From Candidatus Sabulitectum sp. (GTDB lineage Bacteria; Fermentibacterota; Fermentibacteria; Fermentibacterales; JCC-6): a DNA stretch of 6,940 nt. The stretch is from NCBI GenBank assembly GCA_029934845.1, contig JAOZLN010000136.1, positions 1 to 6,940 of the forward strand, read 5' to 3'. Positions 5,433-6,940 of this stretch are shown here, piece by piece. Position numbers and translations under genes: made by a program. The number at the start of each line of letters is the position of its first letter. Position 1 is the first letter of the stretch. The notes under the pieces were generated by a model, which did no database searches, had not been told where the DNA came from, and saw only the letters and a list, made by a program, of their open reading frames with translations.

Positions 5433-5617
5433 TGGCAAAAAAAGGCCTGATCGAGAAGTGTAAACGAACACCAAAGTTCGCAGTCAGGAAATACAACAGG
5501 TGCTCCTTGTGCGGAAGGCCCAGGGGTTACCTCAGAAAGTTCGGCATCTGCCGCATTTGTTTCCGGGACATGGCCAATCGTGGCTTGATTCCGGGCGTGC
5601 GCAAGGCTAGCTGGTAG
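5432..5617 (+). CDS. rpsN: 30S ribosomal protein S14, short zinc-binding type
   Basis: This 61-residue protein is the short, four-cysteine form of S14 (also called type Z), not the longer cysteine-free form of E. coli. Cys24-Ser-Leu-Cys27 and Cys40-Arg-Ile-Cys43 form the expected zinc site, within the conserved run YNRCSLCGRPRGYLRKFGIC. It ends with RGLIPGVRKASW, the standard C terminus. An extra Cys10 (EKCKRTPKF) is also common in the short form. S14 lies in the 30S head next to S3, S10 and S19. The ATG overlaps the rplE stop by one base. AGAGGAGGT at 5418-5426 is five bases upstream, inside rplE. An out-of-frame ATG at 5427 can be ignored. Whether a second, zinc-independent S14 exists elsewhere in the genome cannot be seen here. 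Confidence 0.98.
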   Translation: MAKKGLIEKCKRTPKFAVRKYNRCSLCGRPRGYLRKFGICRICFRDMANRGLIPGVRKASW

Positions 5618-5627
5618 GGAGAGAAAT

Positions 5628-6023
5628 ATGTCAATGACAGATCCTATCGCTGATATGCTGACCCGCATCAGGAATGCTTCTTCCGCCGGACACAAGATGG
5701 TGGATATACCAGCCTCAAAGATGAAGGCAAGCATCGCAAGAGTTCTTTACAATCACGGGTACATCCGTGGTTTTAGAAGAATGGAAGACGATAAGCAGGG
5801 AATGTTAAGAGTGTATCTGTCCTATCGCAATGGACAGTCTCTTATTCTTGGTCTTAAGCGTGTTTCCAAACCCGGATGCAGGGTTTATGCAGGCGTAAAC
5901 GATATCAAAAGAGTAATGGGCGGACGCGGTCTTGCTGTTCTCACCACACCCCGTGGTGTTATCACAGACGCAGAAGCAAGAAAAAACAAAATCGGCGGCG
6001 AAGTGCTGCTTCACGTCTGGTAG
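5628..6023 (+). CDS. rpsH: 30S ribosomal protein S8
   Basis: This 131-residue protein is S8. It begins MSMTDPIADMLTRIRNA, then VDIPASKMKASIARVL, HGYIRGFRRMED, LRVYLSY and LKRVSKPGCRVYA. The C-terminal rRNA-binding part has GRGLAVLTTPRGVITDAEARKNKIGGEVL and ends in HVW, where many homologues end in YVW. S8 binds the central domain of 16S rRNA and organises the platform. In E. coli it also represses the spc message at the rplE start. I could not recognise an equivalent site here. ATG 5628 fits AGGGAGAG at 5616-5623 and the MSM N terminus also seen in E. coli; ATG 5634 is the alternative, two residues shorter. The gene follows rpsN after ten bases. Confidence 0.98.
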   Translation: MSMTDPIADMLTRIRNASSAGHKMVDIPASKMKASIARVLYNHGYIRGFRRMEDDKQGMLRVYLSYRNGQSLILGLKRVSKPGCRVYAGVNDIKRVMGGRGLAVLTTPRGVITDAEARKNKIGGEVLLHVW

Positions 6024-6029
6024 GGGGGG
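6023..6029 (+). promoter_or_regulatory. Seven-G ribosome binding site of rplF
   Basis: The rpsH stop TAG merges with a run of seven G residues ending three bases before ATG 6033. Several pairing registers with the 16S tail are possible; an upstream register gives a normal spacing of about five. Confidence 0.6.
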
Positions 6030-6032
6030 ATA

Positions 6033-6578
6033 ATGTCACGAATAGGCAGACTTCCCATCCCTCTTGATGGAATAGAAGTACAGATCGCTGATGGGCTGGT
6101 CTCTGTAAAAGGCAAGCTTGGAGAGGGTAAATATCCTCTTCCGGATGGAATTACTGCCAAAGTTGAAGGTGCATTCCTTCACGTTGCAAGAGCAGATGAC
6201 AGTCAGGATCAGCGCAGACTTCACGGGGTAACCCGTGCCGAGATCAACAACAGAGTTCTGGGTGTTTCAAAAGGACATTCCATTACTCTAATAGTTCAGG
6301 GAAAAGGATACAGTGCCGAGGTTAAGCCTAAGGCACTCGACATGCAGATTGGTTTTAGTCACAGGGTTGTGGCTGCGATACCTGCAGGTTTGACTGTTGA
6401 AGTTAAACCGGGTCAGAACGAATTTTCCCTGACAATTACAGGTATCGACAAGCATCTTGTGGGTGCATTTGCATCAACACTTTACAAGCTTCGCAAAGTG
6501 GAACCCTATAATCTTATAGGATTCCGCTACAGCGACCAGCAGGTGAAGCGCAAGGCTGCCAAGTCGGTAGTCACTTAG
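6033..6578 (+). CDS. rplF: 50S ribosomal protein L6, with altered C-terminal loop
   Basis: This 181-residue protein has the normal L6 length and layout of two similar domains. The first has SRIGRLPIPLDG, VSVKGKLGEGKYPLP, and LHGVTRAEINNRVLGVSKG. The second has LIVQGKGYSAEVKPKALDMQIGFSHRV, IPAGLTVEVKPGQNEFSLTITGIDKHLVGAFAS. In most bacteria the final part reads PEPYKGKGI/VRY; here it is VEPYNLIGFRY (Y159 to Y166), so the Lys-Gly-Lys of the loop is missing while the flanking EPY, G and RY are kept and the basic tail (QQVKRKAAKS) continues in frame. That pattern argues for substitution, not frameshift. L6 binds 23S domain VI near the sarcin-ricin loop and factor-binding site. The start is ATG 6033, nine bases after rpsH, preceded by a seven-G run. 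Confidence 0.96.
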   Translation: MSRIGRLPIPLDGIEVQIADGLVSVKGKLGEGKYPLPDGITAKVEGAFLHVARADDSQDQRRLHGVTRAEINNRVLGVSKGHSITLIVQGKGYSAEVKPKALDMQIGFSHRVVAAIPAGLTVEVKPGQNEFSLTITGIDKHLVGAFASTLYKLRKVEPYNLIGFRYSDQQVKRKAAKSVVT

Positions 6579-6595
6579 AAAGGAGAGGTGTAAGA

Positions 6596-6940
6596 ATGGC
6601 AAAACTGACTAGAAGAGAAAGCCTCTCCCGCAGGCACAGGCGTCTTAGAAAGAAAGTTTCCGGTACGCCTGAACGCCCGAGACTCTTCGTAAGAAGATCT
6701 CTTAGGCACATGATTGCCTGTCTGATTGATGATGTTGAGGGGAAAACCCTTCTTGCTCTTACCACAGATTCCAAAGAATTCAGAGCATCAGCCAACGGGT
6801 CAAAAACAGAAAAGGCTCAGGCTCTTGGTGCTAAACTTGCAGAACTGGCAAAGGAAAAGGGAATCAACACCGTGGTGTTTGACAGAGGTGGACATCCCTA
6901 TCACGGCAGAGTGAAAGCTCTGGCGGAGAAGGCCCGCGAA
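6596..6940 (+). CDS. rplR: 50S ribosomal protein L18, 3' end cut by window edge
   Basis: The reading frame runs open for 115 codons from ATG 6596 to the window edge. The N terminus MAKLTRRESLSRRHRRLRKKV is very basic, as expected for the L18 tail that wraps 5S rRNA. GTPERPRLFVRRSLRHM follows (family: G T xx RPRLxVxRSxxHI), then LIDDVEGKTLLALTT, a KTEKAQALGAKLAELAKEKGI helix, and VVFDRGGHPYHGRVKALAEKARE. L18 normally ends a few residues after KALAxxAREAG, so only about five residues and the stop are missing. L18 delivers 5S rRNA to the large subunit together with L5. AAGGAGAGGTG at 6580-6590 offers two overlapping SD registers, with spacings of 10 and 5. Seventeen bases separate it from rplF. 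In the canonical order rpsE would follow. Confidence 0.97.
   Translation, partial: MAKLTRRESLSRRHRRLRKKVSGTPERPRLFVRRSLRHMIACLIDDVEGKTLLALTTDSKEFRASANGSKTEKAQALGAKLAELAKEKGINTVVFDRGGHPYHGRVKALAEKARE

Larger units (their letters stand above)
1..6940 (+). other. Fused S10-spc ribosomal-protein superoperon (internal part)
   Basis: All 17 genes are co-directional in the order common to most bacteria, with gaps of at most 17 bases and overlaps at rplC/rplD, rplP/rpmC and rplE/rpsN. No intergenic space is large enough to hold an evident promoter or terminator, and no U-rich hairpin is seen. Transcription presumably starts upstream of the window (before rpsJ or earlier) and continues past rplR. One message is inferred, not shown. 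Confidence 0.9.

Overview
This window is one gene-dense stretch of a bacterial ribosomal-protein superoperon, the joined S10 and spc operons, with every gene on the + strand. It carries 17 genes in the classical order: rplC (3' end only), rplD, rplW, rplB, rpsS, rplV, rpsC, rplP, rpmC, rpsQ, rplN, rplX, rplE, rpsN, rpsH, rplF and rplR (the last few codons lie outside the window). No gene of the usual order is missing or interrupted between rplC and rplR. I see no inserted gene, mobile element, RNA gene, CRISPR array or terminator.

Layout. Bases 1-4149 are the S10 part (L3 end, L4, L23, L2, S19, L22, S3, L16, L29, S17). Bases 4162-6940 are the spc part (L14, L24, L5, S14, S8, L6, L18). The packing is extreme: the largest gap between genes is 17 bases, several genes overlap by 1-4 bases (TGATG, ATGA, TAATG junctions), and most Shine-Dalgarno (SD) sequences lie inside the end of the preceding gene. 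The S10/spc junction is only 12 bases long, so the window shows no room for a separate spc promoter there. The simplest reading is one long polycistronic message with translational coupling between neighbours.

Function. All products are structural parts of the ribosome. L3, L4, L2, L22, L23, L29, L14, L24, L16 and L6 build the large subunit: the exit tunnel (L4, L22, L23, L24, L29), the surroundings of the peptidyl-transferase centre (L2, L3, L16) and the factor-binding side (L6, L14). L5 and L18 bind 5S rRNA. S19, S3, S17, S14 and S8 belong to the small subunit.

Organism. This is clearly a bacterium. Three features narrow it: a short, four-cysteine (zinc) S14; an L24 that also carries a four-cysteine ribbon; and an L2 with DHPMGGGEG followed by a GGRHP segment. 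The DHPM form recalls the Bacteroidetes/Chlorobi/Fibrobacteres side of the tree, but this is a low-confidence inference from memory and I cannot assign a phylum. Base composition looks balanced, and AGA/AGG arginine codons are used freely alongside CGT/CGC throughout, with no visible change that would suggest transfer.

I did not find a new biological system here. The points most worth checking are an L6 whose normally conserved C-terminal YKGKG loop is replaced by YNLIG, the pairing of two zinc-type ribosomal proteins in one operon, and the choice of start codon for rplE and rpsC.
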